From: Saussurea involucrata
Taxonomy: Eukaryota > Streptophyta > Magnoliopsida > Asterales > Asteraceae
Direction of reading: 5' to 3'
NCBI GenBank assembly: GCA_033807775.1
Contig: CM066325.1
Span: 19,835,301-19,899,300, forward strand
Length of the DNA: 64,000 nt
Shown: piece after piece, positions 18,003 to 30,800 of the stretch
Position numbering within the stretch: the stretch's first letter is position 1
Layout: each line of letters begins with the position of its first letter
Notes under the pieces: generated by a model
What the model was told of the DNA's origin: nothing
Databases searched by the model: none
The model's input: only the letters and a program-made list of their open reading frames with translations
Program-made: the position numbers and the translations under genes

Positions 18003-19384
18003 TGTTGGGTCATCAAGATTTGAAGATGACCTCATGATCTTCTTTTATACTTTGAAAAACATTTTATACTTAGAGAAATTTAGAGAAATTTTGGATGCAT
18101 GGTTCTTTGTAATGGCTTGTACAAGATATCAAATGTTTGGTGAAGTCAAAGATCAACCAAAGTCAAGATTAAAGATTCTCTCATTGTGGAAGTGAAAGAT
18201 CTTTTCTCAAACATACAAGTCATTGTTCACCGAAATTGTTCTCACAATTTCGGTGGTATCTCCACCGAAACTTCTCTCTATTTCGGCCAAGTCTCAAAGA
18301 AGCTTTTCCCAAAGATGATGTCATATATCTCAAAGATGATGTCACATATCTCAAAGATGTGTCACATATCCCAAATGACATTTCGGTGGGACCTCAAAGA
18401 AGCTTCAAAGATGTTTTCTCCAAAGATGTGTCACATATCCCAAGTTTCCATCGGTGGTGCTTTTCTTGAAAGAAAATCTGAGAAGCAAAAGAAGACAAAA
18501 ATGAGAGACATAATAAGACAAAATGAGAAGCAAATTCATTTTGTCTTGGAAGAAATCTTACAACCTTTCTTCGGTGGTGCATTTGTTGAAAGAGATTTTG
18601 AGAAGCAAAAGAAGACAAAAATGAGAGACATAATAAGACAAAATGAGAAAGAAATTTGTTTTGTGACAAAACAAATTTGTCAAGATTTCTACCGAAGATA
18701 TTTGTTTAAATTCGGTGGACTTGTTTGTCAAATGCTTTCTTTGAAGAAATATTTCAAGTCTCAAGAAACTTTGTCTTGGAAGACACATCAAGAAAGATCA
18801 GCTATTATGGGAAAATATCTATTGCCAGATAAAAGTGACCATCTGTCATTTTATCTATATTCAGCTAAAGTCTTCCTCAGCATGGTTTCCATACCTTATT
18901 TCAAGGAAAAGGTGATAGTGACGGATCAACTTTTCAGAAGTCAACAAATATGGTGATGACAAGTGTCCCAAGCATTTAATGCTTGGTACACCCATTATCA
19001 CTATATAAAGAAGAAGAAGACTTCTTGCAAAGTAGACTTTTGGGTGATCTCTCTAAGTGCAGACGTTATACCTGGAATCCCTTGAATCTCTTGAAGACAT
19101 CTATGTGTTCAAGATATTCTGTTCATCTCTCTCTTTAAACTTTACAGCTTTCTATCTTTGTGTTTTAGAAGTTATTTAGTTTTCAGTATTACTTTGTGAA
19201 GATTGTTAGAATAGATTTTATCTGTTCTTTTCCGCAACAGTCTTAAGTTTCTATGTGTAATTCTTGTTGAAAGATTTTCAATATAAAGAATTAAAATTGT
19301 GAAAAAAAATTTGTATTGTATTCAACCCCCCCCCCCCTTCTACAATACCTGTTCTTGTTCTTGGTTAGCCATCTGGGACTAACA
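18003..19384 (+). repeat. Element A 3' LTR
   Basis: 1382 bp, TGTTGGGTCATC to GGGACTAACA, uninterrupted. It contains the palindrome and TATA promoter at 18968-19009. The open frame at 18186-18956 is a chance ORF across the LTR; it is absent as an ORF from the interrupted copy and has no domain. Confidence 0.94.
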
Positions 19385-19389
19385 TTATG

Positions 19390-19785
19390 TGATCCACAGC
19401 ACAGTGCAGCACCATGTTTGATGATATGTTACAGATTATTTATAAGTCTTTCAAATGTTTTCCAACTGTCTAAATATGTTGTTTTTGGAGGGAATTCACT
19501 AGACCTTTTGGTCTAACCCTCGCTTTCAAAACTAAACCATTTTCAGGTAAGCGTGTAACAGGTTCTTCCAATAAGAACTAGGAAAGGAGACAAAAGAGGC
19601 ATGGAGCTTAGAGAGACTCCCATTTTGGATATGGTAGTTCATATAGTGCTCGGTTGTGGAATGTAGAGACTTTCGCTGTCAATTTTGCCTAGTTTAGCTC
19701 TTTGAAGTTTAAAAAGACAAGTTTATTTATGTAATCCGAATACCTATGTTATGTTATCGCATGATTATGAAGTTGGGACGTTACA
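19390..19785 (+). repeat. Gypsy element C, 5' LTR, right part
   Basis: Continues the LTR after element A (TSD copy 19385-19389) and ends gggacgttaca. Matches 25502-25901. Confidence 0.93.
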
Positions 19786-22700
19786 AATGGTATCAGAGCC
19801 TTAGTTTAAGGGATTTAGGTGACCATTCGGGCCTAAACTTAAACTGTAAGATGAGGAACACAGCCGAGACATAGGATTGCCTCTAGGAACGATCACTATT
19901 AATGCTCTTAGGAATAAGGTGCCAAGGACAAACGTGTAAGGTAAGTTTGGGATTACACCTGGCCAGTGTAATTACGCACTTACAGGTACATGTGCGTGCT
20001 TACAATACCTTACTTATAGAAAATTTGTTGTGTCACGTCTAGCAAGGATTAACTATCGGTTTCTTTCAGATTAGCGCTATGGCTGGGAGAACGTTGAGGA
20101 ATAGGTCAGCAAGATCCCTGAGGGATAGACCGAGCTCCATTGCTTGGGGAAGTGTCGTGTTAGAGTCATTATGATGTGATGTATGTAGACATCGTAGAGA
20201 AGAAACGTTGTAAAGAATGTTATGAGTCGTCTAGAGGTAGCTCTTCGTGGATTCGGAGAGGATGAATGTTTGAGCTTGAGTAAGACTCAAGTTTCGGGAG
20301 AGTCCTAGTTATGGAAATCATGGGATAGATCAGTTGGGATAGTAAGATAGAGCAGTTTCAGAACCTTGAAAGCATCAATGGAGCCCTGACTTTTTTTTTA
20401 GTCGAGCTTTTCATTGGCAGGACAAATGGAATAAGATGCTTTTAGTGAATTGAAAGCATGCAGGAGTAGAAAGTGAGGTAGTCGATCAAAGCAAAAATAG
20501 TGTGAAATGGTTGAGTAATTAGATGTGGAACGCACGTACATCAAGTTAGTGCTTGACCAAGAGGACGACCCTTGGTCGTAAGTGGAGTATCAAGGATAAG
20601 CTGCGTGAGTAAAGAGGTTGATCTCGTTGAGTGAGTAGTCTTCTATTGCAAATAGAGTCTCATGCATGGCGTTCTTTTATGTAACATGAAATTTTCACGA
20701 TTTAAAATAAAAATGTAAATGTCAACTTTGAACAAAATGAGTCAGCTTGTACGAGTGCACGTTTAAAGAAAAAGCGATTTCAGTACGTCGCACATTGAAA
20801 TTTCAAGGTTAACGATTTGCAAAATATTCCAATCTTTTAATGATAAGTCAAATTTGTTGCAAAAGGGCAGGAAAATGGTTACCTACAATTCTTTTATAAC
20901 CAAAATGCTTTTGATCCATCAATATCATACAAATGAGTGTGAGAACCGACCGGTTTACTTGGTGTCGGCATTTTCTTTCAGAATTGTGTCATATGAAAAG
21001 ATTTTCATGCAGTTAATTACTGTCATAATAACATCGTTCGGAGTGAGTAAGATTAAGGTTCACGAGAAGATGCATGCAAGCGATTCTCGAATCGTTGTGC
21101 ATAGCATTGAAGCTATAAGAGTGATGGGGTCATGTGTACCCAAGATGTTTTCAAGTGTTGTATATTTAAAATGATAAAATGTACGAAATGATTTATCTAT
21201 TACGTTACATGCATGAAGGTTATGAACTCACTAGGTCGTAGGATGTTACATGTTAAGCTTTAGAAGAACTTCAAGAGTGGAGAAGTGTCAGACAAATCAG
21301 GAAAGAATGTTATAGCCTTAGTACTTGTGTTCAAGAGGAAAGGTGAACAGGGGTAGAGTCGGAAGTGGATTATAGTGTCGGTTGTATGAGGGTTTGCACC
21401 CTTGTTCGGTAACTGGAAGCACGGTTGTCAAGGGACGGTTGTGTCCGAAGGGAGGACTCGAAGCCTTCAAGGTGATGGTTTTGCAACTCGTTATGAGTAG
21501 TGTGATGAGGAAGAATGAAATGTCTATAGCGAGGGAGTATGCGTTTCGAGGTGAGCTCGTAATGTTGATGTTACATGAGTAGGTTTCGAAAAGAGGAAGG
21601 CAGATCATGAAGTTGATTATGATATGTGGAAGGATTAGGTTCCGTAAGGAACCCCTGTTATAGAATAAGTTACGAAGGTAGTTATAGGTTGTCAATTGAT
21701 GTAGAAGTCGACGGTTGTGTAAGATGGTTGAGGCCGCAGACTTGAACCAGAAGGTTGAAAGTTGATAGAACACCTAGTAGGGGTGCTAAGAGGATGAGAA
21801 GTTATTGTTTTGATTAAGCGTTCTATTTACGAAGTATGGAGGGTTCGTAGAATGATGAGGTATGTAACACGAGCGAAGCAAGTGTGTAGATTCTATCTTC
21901 CAGTGAGGGACTGTGTCCAGCTTTTGTAAGGCCTCGGATCGTAAAGAGCGAGCAAGAACGATTAAATTTGAGCTAATTGGGAACTAGGGAGTCATAGTTC
22001 AGCTAGAGTGAGAAAGTACAAAGTAGCGAGATAGACGCGATCGTGTATGCGAGGAAATGTGAAGGCAAGTTCAAATTGTGTACGAATGATCATGAGAAAC
22101 TTGGTCGATAGTGTGATGATAGGAGTGGTGGATGTACGAGCGAATAGTAGCTTCAATTGCCAAGATGTATGTGTCAGCTGGTGATGTAGTAAGGCGATGT
22201 TAGAAAGATGAAGGATTAGAAGGAAGTCCTTTTGGGATTTCGGGTAGAGTGTACGTTTTGCAATCCCAGTTGTTGAAGTACGTGGTTGGTAAGTTGGTGT
22301 TTATTTTTTTGACTGTTATCGGAATGGAATGTCGGGGCAGAGTTGGGTGATTGCCCAACTATGAGACCAAGCTTTGTGGTTATGTATGTTGTTAAGTATA
22401 TTCTTGAAGGCAGAGTAGGTTTAAAGAAGATGATGAATAGATTAGTCAAGCTGTAGTATAGTAGATGAGAAATCGTTAAAGAATGAAAATTGTTCCTTAT
22501 GCGTGAGGGAATGATCCTAGAAGGAAATAGTTGGAAATTTTGGTTATGTTTAAGGAATGACATGATGATGATTGTGGGTCGGAGTGGTAGTATGATCATT
22601 AGTTGATTTGAAATGTCATGATAGAGGTATAAGCCTTTGATTGGTTGATTAAAAATTTTATAGATTTGTTAAGTAATGACGTTCATTTGTTATTACAGGA

Positions 22701-24201
22701 TGTGTTACAATTCTTGGGGAAGTGTTATTGAGATTAACACACTGATTGTTAAAGAATTATTTAAGGTAAATCTAAGTAAGAAAGCCGGGATGACGGTATA
22801 TATATATACATCTGTCTGTTTTTATGATCATGGTGGTTAATCGAAAGAATTGTGGAACCCGAGTTTCGGGGTGTTCCTGAGTTAATAGATCCGTTTGTAA
22901 TAGGGAATCCAAAGGGGGTGGATTATTAGAGTGAATAGAGGACGTTACTAAGAAACACACTATGGGGTCATTGGAAGTTTAAAGAGGACGAGGGTTGTGT
23001 TAGTCAAAATGTGGTGGGATAGATGTGAAATCCTTAAAGAATGTGAATTGTTGCTTATGTGTGAAAGAAAGGTCTGAGAAGGTAAAAGTTGGAGATTAAA
23101 GAATGTGTAGTGACATCGAACAATGGTCTTGTTTCAAGACGGCTTGGTTGGATGCCTTAAGATAGGATCTTGGTGCAACTTATGGTTATGTGAGTAATGA
23201 GAAAGCAATACCAGCATGTGGAAAGGTCGAGAGAGATGGGCAAGTAATGATCGGTGGGAAATGCTCCACGCTAGCGTGGAGAGGTGAAGATAGCGTGTCG
23301 GAATAAGTGAGTAAAGTGGAAGTAGTAAACTTGACAGTAATGCCGAAAGGTGAAGGGTTGTGCAGATGGTTATTGATAAGTGTGCGAACCGTTAGAAAGG
23401 ATATTGAGGAAGGAAAGTGTGTATGATTTTGTGCAGGAAGGTAGTGGATAAGACAGTTGAATGGGTTAAGTTAGGGACTTTGTGAGAAATGTTTAAACGA
23501 TTTGGTCTTGCAGTGTTTTAAGCTAGTGAGATTAGTATGGCGTGACCATGGTTACTCCTCCCAGTGGAGTGAGGGCAACCGGGGTTATGCTTCTTGTGAC
23601 TGAACGAACGTGGCAATCAGCGAGGAATTGATGTGTTTCAGGATAAGTTTAATTTGAGTAAGCGAACACTTCAACGATAGGTTTGGAGGTTCCTACTCTT
23701 AGTTGCATATGAGGATGGAGTGGCGAAGAAGTGAGAATGTGAGAGAAGTTTGACGAACTATGGTCTAGGTAGTCCGAGAGAAGGGAAATGTTATTTTCAT
23801 AGGTGTTTGATGAAGGAACTCCGAGTTGTGAGTTGTCGGGATGTACAGGGTTGGCCTTGTGCCAAGCTGTCAAGTGTGTGACTGGTTCTTAGTAAATGAA
23901 TCTCGTGTTGTAACGGGGGATTCTGCCAAGTTCCTCCTTATAGGAAGTAAAACTGCTTGAGAGGCCGTACTAAATCTTCTATTGTTAAGACCGAGCGATT
24001 AGTGACAGTAACCTACGAGTCGGAGGACCGTAAGAAATGAAGGGAGTCCACCCAATGCTCCATGTTTCGAATTTATCGAGTGGTTGACTAGGTCAGGAGT
24101 GGCATTACATTGGGGAGGCGTTGGTTTTGGGTGAAAGCTAGATACCCGCACCCTTTCCAATAAGGAATTCCGGGGACGGAATTCTTTTAAGGGGGGAGTG
24201 T
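19786..24201 (+). mobile_element. Gypsy element C interior, non-coding (LARD-like)
   Basis: Begins with the primer-binding site tggtatcagagcc (19788-19800) and a leader shared with elements D and E. A start codon at 20079 matches the gag start of E (MAGRTLRNRSAR versus MARRDLRSKSVP) but the frame closes after 32 codons. The remaining 4 kb has no reading frame above 151 codons and no retroviral motif I can see, yet much of it aligns with the interior of D. The 3' end again resembles E (tccaataaggaattccgggg, then the polypurine tract). This is a non-autonomous derivative family rather than a randomly decayed copy. Confidence 0.8.
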
Positions 24202-25901
24202 TGTAACAACCCAAATTTAGTAGGCTGGAAGGTTTAGTGTCCAGAATTAAAAGAATGGAAGTTTGGGCTTAGGGGCTATAGTGTAAATTGTGAAACATAT
24301 TTAAATGAGCCAAATCCCTAGGTGGTCTTGGGGATTCAGTATTATTGTGCTGTGGCGGCTGAGGAGAAGAGCAGAAAGAAGGAGGAATCGGTTTGGCATC
24401 AGGATCGGGAGAAGACTCTTCTGGTAAGCAAACCTCAAATCATTGTTATCTTCTTGTGCATTAATAGCTAGAAATTAGTTAGTTTCCTGGTTGGGTTTTC
24501 ATGTTTAAGCTGGGATATTGTTTAACATCACTGTGGAGAGTTTTAGTTCACGAATGGGATTGTAATCTAATGAAACCAATGGACTAGAAATCTATATTGT
24601 TTAAGGAGTTGTAATAGAACAAATTGGGTTTGAATGCTATGTTAAATTCTCAATTTACTGGACTCCGTAGGAAGAAATCGAGTAATGAAGCATTTAAGGT
24701 TCGTCCCTGTTCGGGGGTACCGGGAGTTCAGGGTACGGGAGTCGGGGTACCGGGAGTTCAGGGTACCGGGAGTCGGCATACCGGGAGTCGGCATACCGGG
24801 AGTCGGTACCGGGAGCCATAGGCACCGGGACTCGAAGTCCCGCAGGTCGATACCGGGACTCATGGGTTGCTGGGACGAAGCTTGTTGGGCCAAAGAGTAT
24901 GTGGGCCGAGAGATGCTCTTGTGGACTTAGAATTTGCTAGGGCTTAGCATGCTTTTAAAAGAGATCCGTTATTGAGTAATGATCCAGAGTTATTCTAGAG
25001 ACCGAGTAAGAAGAGAGACTTATGATCATAATTGAGTGGCATCTAATTAATTTATAATTATTAACTAGGTGTACGGACGGAACGAGATACGAGGTTAGAA
25101 AGGAGTTGCTATCAGGTGAGTTCCCCAAACCCTTTTTACGACGCGAAGTGATAAATGTTTCTTTTACTGAGTATGGTTTATCGAGCATGAAAAGTATGAA
25201 TTGATTTGCATGATTTTCACGAATGATCCTATCTTAAACGAAAGAGGTGTTTAGCATGACATTATGAAAGATATGATTTATGAAAAGTATATTTTACATG
25301 TTTGCATGAACATATGTGTACACTATGTGGAGTCGGTCTGCACTGTGGGATCTAAGAGAGGTTCTCGGGGTCTTAGGACTCTTGGTTATGTATGATAGAC
25401 TGGTAGGATGGAATTTGTTTTCATCCTATTCGGTAGAGGGGGATCCGCAGGGATTCCAAGTGGCGAGAAGGGAGTCTGCTGGGGCCCTGATCGCAATATG
25501 TTATGTGATCCACAACACAGTGCAGCACCATGTTTGATGATATGTTACAGATTATTTATAAGTCTTTCAAATGTTTTCCAACTGTCTAAATATGTTGTTT
25601 TTGGAGGGAATTCACTAGACCTTTTGGTCTAACCCTCGCTTTCAAAACTAAACCATTTTCAGGTAAGCGTGTAACAGGTTCTTCCAATAAGAACTAGGAA
25701 AGGAGACAAAAGAGGCATGGAGCTTAGAGAGACTCCAGTTTTGGATATGGTAGTTCAGATAGTGCTCGGCTGTGGAATGTAGAGACTTTCGCTGTCAATT
25801 TTGCCTAGTTTAGCTCTTTGAAGCTTAAAAAGACAAGTTTATTTATGTAATCCGAATACCTATGTTATGTTATCGCATGATTATGAAGTTGGGACGTTAC
25901 A
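24202..25901 (+). repeat. Gypsy element C 3' LTR
   Basis: 1700 bp, TGTAACAACCC to GACGTTACA, preceded by the polypurine tract ttttaaggggggagtg. The full copy allows reconstruction of the break in the 5' LTR at 902/19385. Confidence 0.94.
24713..24830 (+). repeat. LTR minisatellite, GTACCGGGAGTC type (3' LTR of C)
   Basis: Same array as at 95-235 but with fewer copies of the cggcataccgggagt unit. Confidence 0.9.
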
Positions 25902-26057
25902 GTAGTAAGCTAACAATGTTTATAAATAAAAACTTATTTTAAAAGTGTATTTTCTTAGCGGTTGAGTATTGTTTTTTTCCTTTTTATTAATCTAACATAT
26001 ATTTGAATTTGAATTTTTTTTACATAACCAAAACTTTAATGAAATGCAACAATCAAT

Positions 26058-26099
<42 letters not shown>

Positions 26100-26124
26100 G
26101 AAAATGTAGGAGAGAGAGTTAAGA
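25902..26124 (+). repeat. AT-rich Helitron-like repeat, left fragment
   Basis: Contains gtagtaagctaacaatg, a (TA)n run and ggaaaatgtaggagagagag, the same words as in the arrays at 41946-45774 and 50085-52690. Element D interrupts it at 26124, and the repeat resumes at 41941 after the taaga duplication. Confidence 0.85.
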
Positions 26125-27849
26125 TGTAACAACCGGCTTTTTCATAGAAAAAGTGAAAGTTTAGTGTCCTTTATGCAAGAAATGAAAGATAAGTTAAGGG
26201 ACTATTTTGTTATTTTTGAAAGATATTTAAAGGCTCTAATCCCTAGGGCAACCTCTTAGTTAGGAATCAACATTTTGGTTTTTGTGGGTGGTGTTGGCGG
26301 CTAGAGAAGGAAAGAGAGGAAGAAAAGAAGGTTTTGGGAAAAGAAATCATAGAAGAGAAGAATCAGCAAGGTAAACCCCTCAAATCTTACTGCTACTGAT
26401 TGTTTAGTGCTTCTTTTCGTTGTGGTCTAAGTATCTTGGTAAGAAACCTGTGATTCCATTGTGTTTTTCACCAAAATGTCTTTAAAGGTGTTTTTGGGGT
26501 TTTGGCCAGTAAGTATCGATTTAATGGTAAGAAAGTGGATTAAGTGGATGTTTAGGTTTGGTGGATGAACCCTTAGGTTTGTCTAACCAAATTAATGGCA
26601 GAAAATGGGTTCAATGATCACTTTTAGACTTTTGTTTTCGAACAGCTGTGGTTTCCGAACGATAGAGGTTCTTGATGTTCAGTAGTTTCCGGATAGGATA
26701 CAGGTATCCGGGTAGTATTGCCTTGGTAGTTTCCGGATGTATGTCTTTCCGGATAAAGGGTTTCTGGGTGTTAGTACCCGGTAAAGGGTGTGTCCGAAAT
26801 GTCCTAGTATCCGGACAGTTCGGATATCCGGAAAGTCGGGGTATCCGGACAGTTCGGGTATCCGGGATGTTGGGGCATCCGGACAGGGGAGTATCCAGAT
26901 TTTGTTAGTGTCCGGACTGTGTCAGCTGTGCAGTAGGGTCAGAACGTCTGAACTGATATGAATCTAATGCCTTAGGTGTTCGTTTGGTTTAGATTGGAGA
27001 TATCTAAGGAGTGCGTTCAACGCTAGCCAAGGTGAGTGCCTTAAACCTTTTTACGACATAAAGTGTTAAATGTTTTAACTGATTATGGTTTCATTCACGA
27101 GCATGAACTGTTTGTAACTATTACGCATATTTTTCCATGAACTACCTGTTTTACTTGAGAAAGCTTATTTGACATGATGAAATGGGAATGATGATTTACA
27201 AAGATTTAAAGTTGCATGTTTTATGAAATGATCGAGGTGCTATGTGGAGTCGGTCTACACTGTGGGATCAGAGAGGGATCCTCGGGATCTGATGATCCCT
27301 TGGATATGTATGACAGACCGGTAGGTTGGAATTCGTTTCCTCCTATTCGGGTAGAGGGGAGTCTGCGGAGGCTCCGGGAAGGGGATTCTGCGTAGGCTCT
27401 GGAAAGGGCGAGAAGGGAGCCTGCTGGGGCCCGATCGCGGAATGTTTATGTGATCCATTACACAGTGTAGTACCATGCTTGATGATGTGTTACAGATGCT
27501 TTATAAATATTTTATAAGTGTTTTCCATACTGTTACATGTTGATTTTGGAGGGAATTCACTAGACCTTTGGTCTAACCCTCGCTTTTCAAAAACTAAACC
27601 ATTTTCAGGTAAGCGTACAATGGGTTCTTCTAGTAAGAACTAGGAGTGATGGCAAGAAGGACTTGGGGACTAGAGCGACTCTAGAGTTTTGATTTTATTA
27701 ACCATAGATGTAGCTCTCGGCTGTGGATTTAGAGACTTCCGCTGTCAATTTTGTTTAGTATTATGAATCAAGGAATTAAAGACATGTTTATTTTGTAATT
27801 CGAATGCTTATTCTATGTTATTGCTTGGTTTATGTTTTGGGACGTTACA
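26125..27849 (+). repeat. Element D 5' LTR
   Basis: 1725 bp, TGTAACAACCGGC to GACGTTACA. It is closely similar to the split 3' LTR, with visible substitutions such as gtagggtcagaacg versus gttgggtcagaccg. Confidence 0.93.
26690..26925 (+). repeat. LTR minisatellite, TATCCGGAC type (5' LTR of D)
   Basis: About twelve copies of tccgga/atccgg words, often tatccggacagttcgg. Repeated in the 3' LTR at 40745-41020 and, inverted, in solo LTR G at 48600-48830. Confidence 0.85.
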
Positions 27850-30800
27850 AATGGTATCAGAGCCTTAGTTTAAGGGATTTAGGTGACCAGTCGGGCCTAA
27901 ACTTAAACTGTAAGATGAGAAACACAGCCAAGACATAGGATTGCCTCTAGGAACGATCACTATAAATGCGCTTAGGAATAAGGTGCCAAGGACAAACGTG
28001 TAAGGTAAGTTAGGATTACACCTGGCCAGTGTAATTTCGAACCTACATGTACATGTGCGTGCTTACAATACCTTACTTATAGCAAATTTGTTGTGTCATG
28101 TCTAGCAAGGATTAATTATCGGTTTCTTTCAGTTTAGCGCTATGGGAGAACGTTGAGGAATTGGTCAGCAGCTCCAGTGTTTGGGGAGTGTCGTGTAAGA
28201 TCATATATGATGTGAGGTATGTATACATCGAAGAGAACAAATGTTGTATAGAATGTTATGAGTCATCTAGAGGTAGCTCTTCGTGGATTCGAAGAGGATG
28301 AATGTTGAGTCTGAGTAAGACTCCTGTTTCAGGAGAGTCCTAGTTCTAGAGATTGCGAAGTAGATCAGTTTGGATGATAAGGAAGGACAGTGTCGAAACC
28401 TTGAAAGTATCAATGGAGCCCTGACTTCTTAGTCGAGCTTTTCAATGACAGGATAAATGAAATAAGGTACCTATAGTGAATTGAAGCATGTAGAAGTAGA
28501 AAGTGAGATAGTCGACCAAAGCGAAAATAGTATGAAGTGGTTGAGTAAGTGAGATGTGGAATGCATGTGCAGAAAGTTATTGCATAACCGAGAGGGCGAC
28601 CTTTTGTCTAAGGTAGAGTGTCAAGGATAAGTTGCGTGAGTAAAGAGGTTGACCTTGTTAGAGTGAGTAGCCCTCAATTGCAAGTAGAGTCTCATGCATG
28701 GCGTTCTTTTATGTAACATGAAATTTCACGATTTAAGTTAAATGTGTAAATATAATTTTTGATCGAAAATGAGTCAGAATGTGCACGCGTATGTTTAAAG
28801 AAGAGGTGATTTCATTCACATTGCACATTGAAATTTTGAGCTTAACGATTTGCAAAGTAGCTCACACTTTTAATGATAAGTTAAATTGTTACAAAGAGGT
28901 CAAGAAAACGTTTGCCAGCAAAACTTTTACAATCAAATGAGTACCGACCTGTTGATATCATACAAAAGAATGTGAGAACCGACTAGTTTACTTGGTGTCG
29001 GTAATTTCTTTCAGAATTTTGTCCTATAAAAGGATTTTCATTCAACGTATTACTATCGTAATAACATCGTTCGGAATTGAGTAAGATTAAGGTTCACGGA
29101 AAGATGCATGTAAACGATTCTCGAATCGTTGTGCAGGGCGTTGAAGTTATAAGAGTAATGGGGTCATGTGTACCCAAGTGTTTTCCAAACGTTGTTTATT
29201 TAAAATGATAAAATGTGCAAAAAGATTTATTTACTGTAGTGCCATGCATGAAGGATATGAACCCACTAGGTCGTAGAGTATTACATTTTAAGCTAAGGAG
29301 GAACTCTGAGAGCGGAGAGGTGTTGGACAGGTCAGGGGAAAACATATGTAGTTTTGGTATATGTGTTAAAGAGGAGAGTTGGACAATGGAAGAGTCGGGA
29401 AGGGATTATAGTGTCAGGTGTATGAGGGTCTGTACCCTTGCTCGGTGGCTGGGAATACAGTTGCCGAGGGACGATGGTGTCCGGGGGAAGGACTAGAAGT
29501 CATCAAGGTGTTGATTTTAGTAACTCGTTATGAGTAGTGGTGAGGCAGAAATGAAAATTCCACGGTGTGGGATATGAGTTTTGAGGTGAGCTTGTAATAT
29601 TGATGTTACGTGAGTAAGTTTTGAAATAAGGGCGACGAAGTATGAAGTTGATTAGGATGTGTTGGAAGGAATAGGTTCCGTAAGGAACCCATGTTAAAGA
29701 ATAAGTTAAGAAAGTAGTTACAGGTTGCCTATTGTTAGAAGTCGACAGTTGTGTAAGGTGGCCGAGGCCGAAGACTTGAACCAAGAGGTTGAAAGTTGTT
29801 AGAGCACCTGGGGTGTTAAGAGGATGAGAAGTTATTGTTTTGAATAGGCGTCCTATTTACGAGGTATGGAGGGTTTGTAGAAGGATGGGGTATGTAGCAC
29901 GAGCGTAGTGAGTGTGTAGATCTTATCGTTCAGTGAAGGATTGTGCCCTGTTTATGTAAGGGCTCGGATCGTAAAGAGCTAGCTAGAATGTTTGTGTTTG
30001 AGCTAATTGAGAACTAGTGAGTTATAGTTCAACAAGTTGGGAAAGGACTAAGTAGCGAGATAGACTCAATTGTGTATTCGGGAGGATATGAAGGCAAGTT
30101 CTAGTTGTGTGAATGATCAAGAGAGATTTGGTCAGCAGTGTGATGTTATGGGTGAGGAGTGTACGGTCATGTAGTGGCATTAATTGCAAAGATAAATGTG
30201 CCAGTTAGTGTTGTAGTAACTTGATGTTAGAAAAATGAAGCATTGGAGGGAAGCCTTTTTCGGGATCTCGGATGAGGTGTGCGATTTGTTAATCAGATTG
30301 TTGGAGTACGTATTGTGTAAGTGGACGTTGTGGGATGATTATGTTCGGGATAGAATGACGGAGTGGTGGTGGTGGTTACCCAAAAGAGAAACCAAGTGTT
30401 TTTTTAGTTGTAAGAGTCGCTAAGTAAGCATATTTTGGGATCATTGGAAGTTTAAAGGAGATGATGGATGTGATAGTCAAAATGTGGTGGAATAGATGTG
30501 AAATCCTTAAGGAATGTGAGTTGTTGCTTATGTGTGAAAGAAATGTATGAGAAAGTAAAGGGTGGAGATTAAAGAATGTGTAGTGACGTCGAACACTGGT
30601 GTCGTTTCAAGACGACTTGGTTGAATGCCTTAAGTTAGGATTTTGGTGCAAGTTTTTGGTTATGTAAGTAATGAGAAAGTGATATCAGCATGTGGGAAGG
30701 CCGGGAGAGAGGGGCAAGTAATGTTTGGTGGGCGGTGCTCCACACTAACCTGGGGAGGTGTAGATAGTATGTTAGAATAAGTGAGTAAATTGGAAGTAGT

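Larger units (their letters stand above)
903..19384 (+). mobile_element. Copia (Sirevirus-like) element A, gag-only, with element B nested inside
   Basis: The element begins TGTTGGGTCATC and ends GGGACTAACA, flanked by the 5-bp TSD ttatg (898-902, 19385-19389). Without B it is about 7.2 kb: 5' LTR 903-1273 plus 12538-13535, interior 13536-18002, 3' LTR 18003-19384. The primer-binding site matches the 3' end of initiator Met-tRNA, and the polypurine tract abuts the 3' LTR. Only gag is open. Protease, integrase and RT are absent or unrecognisable, so it is non-autonomous. The two LTRs differ mainly by small indels, such as a 12-bp duplication near 18080, which indicates a fairly recent insertion. 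Confidence 0.93.

Noticed and set aside
18186..18956. 256-aa ORF in element A 3' LTR
   Set aside because: It crosses U3 of an LTR, has no domain, and exists only because the palindrome-containing sequence has few stops. The promoter lies downstream of it.
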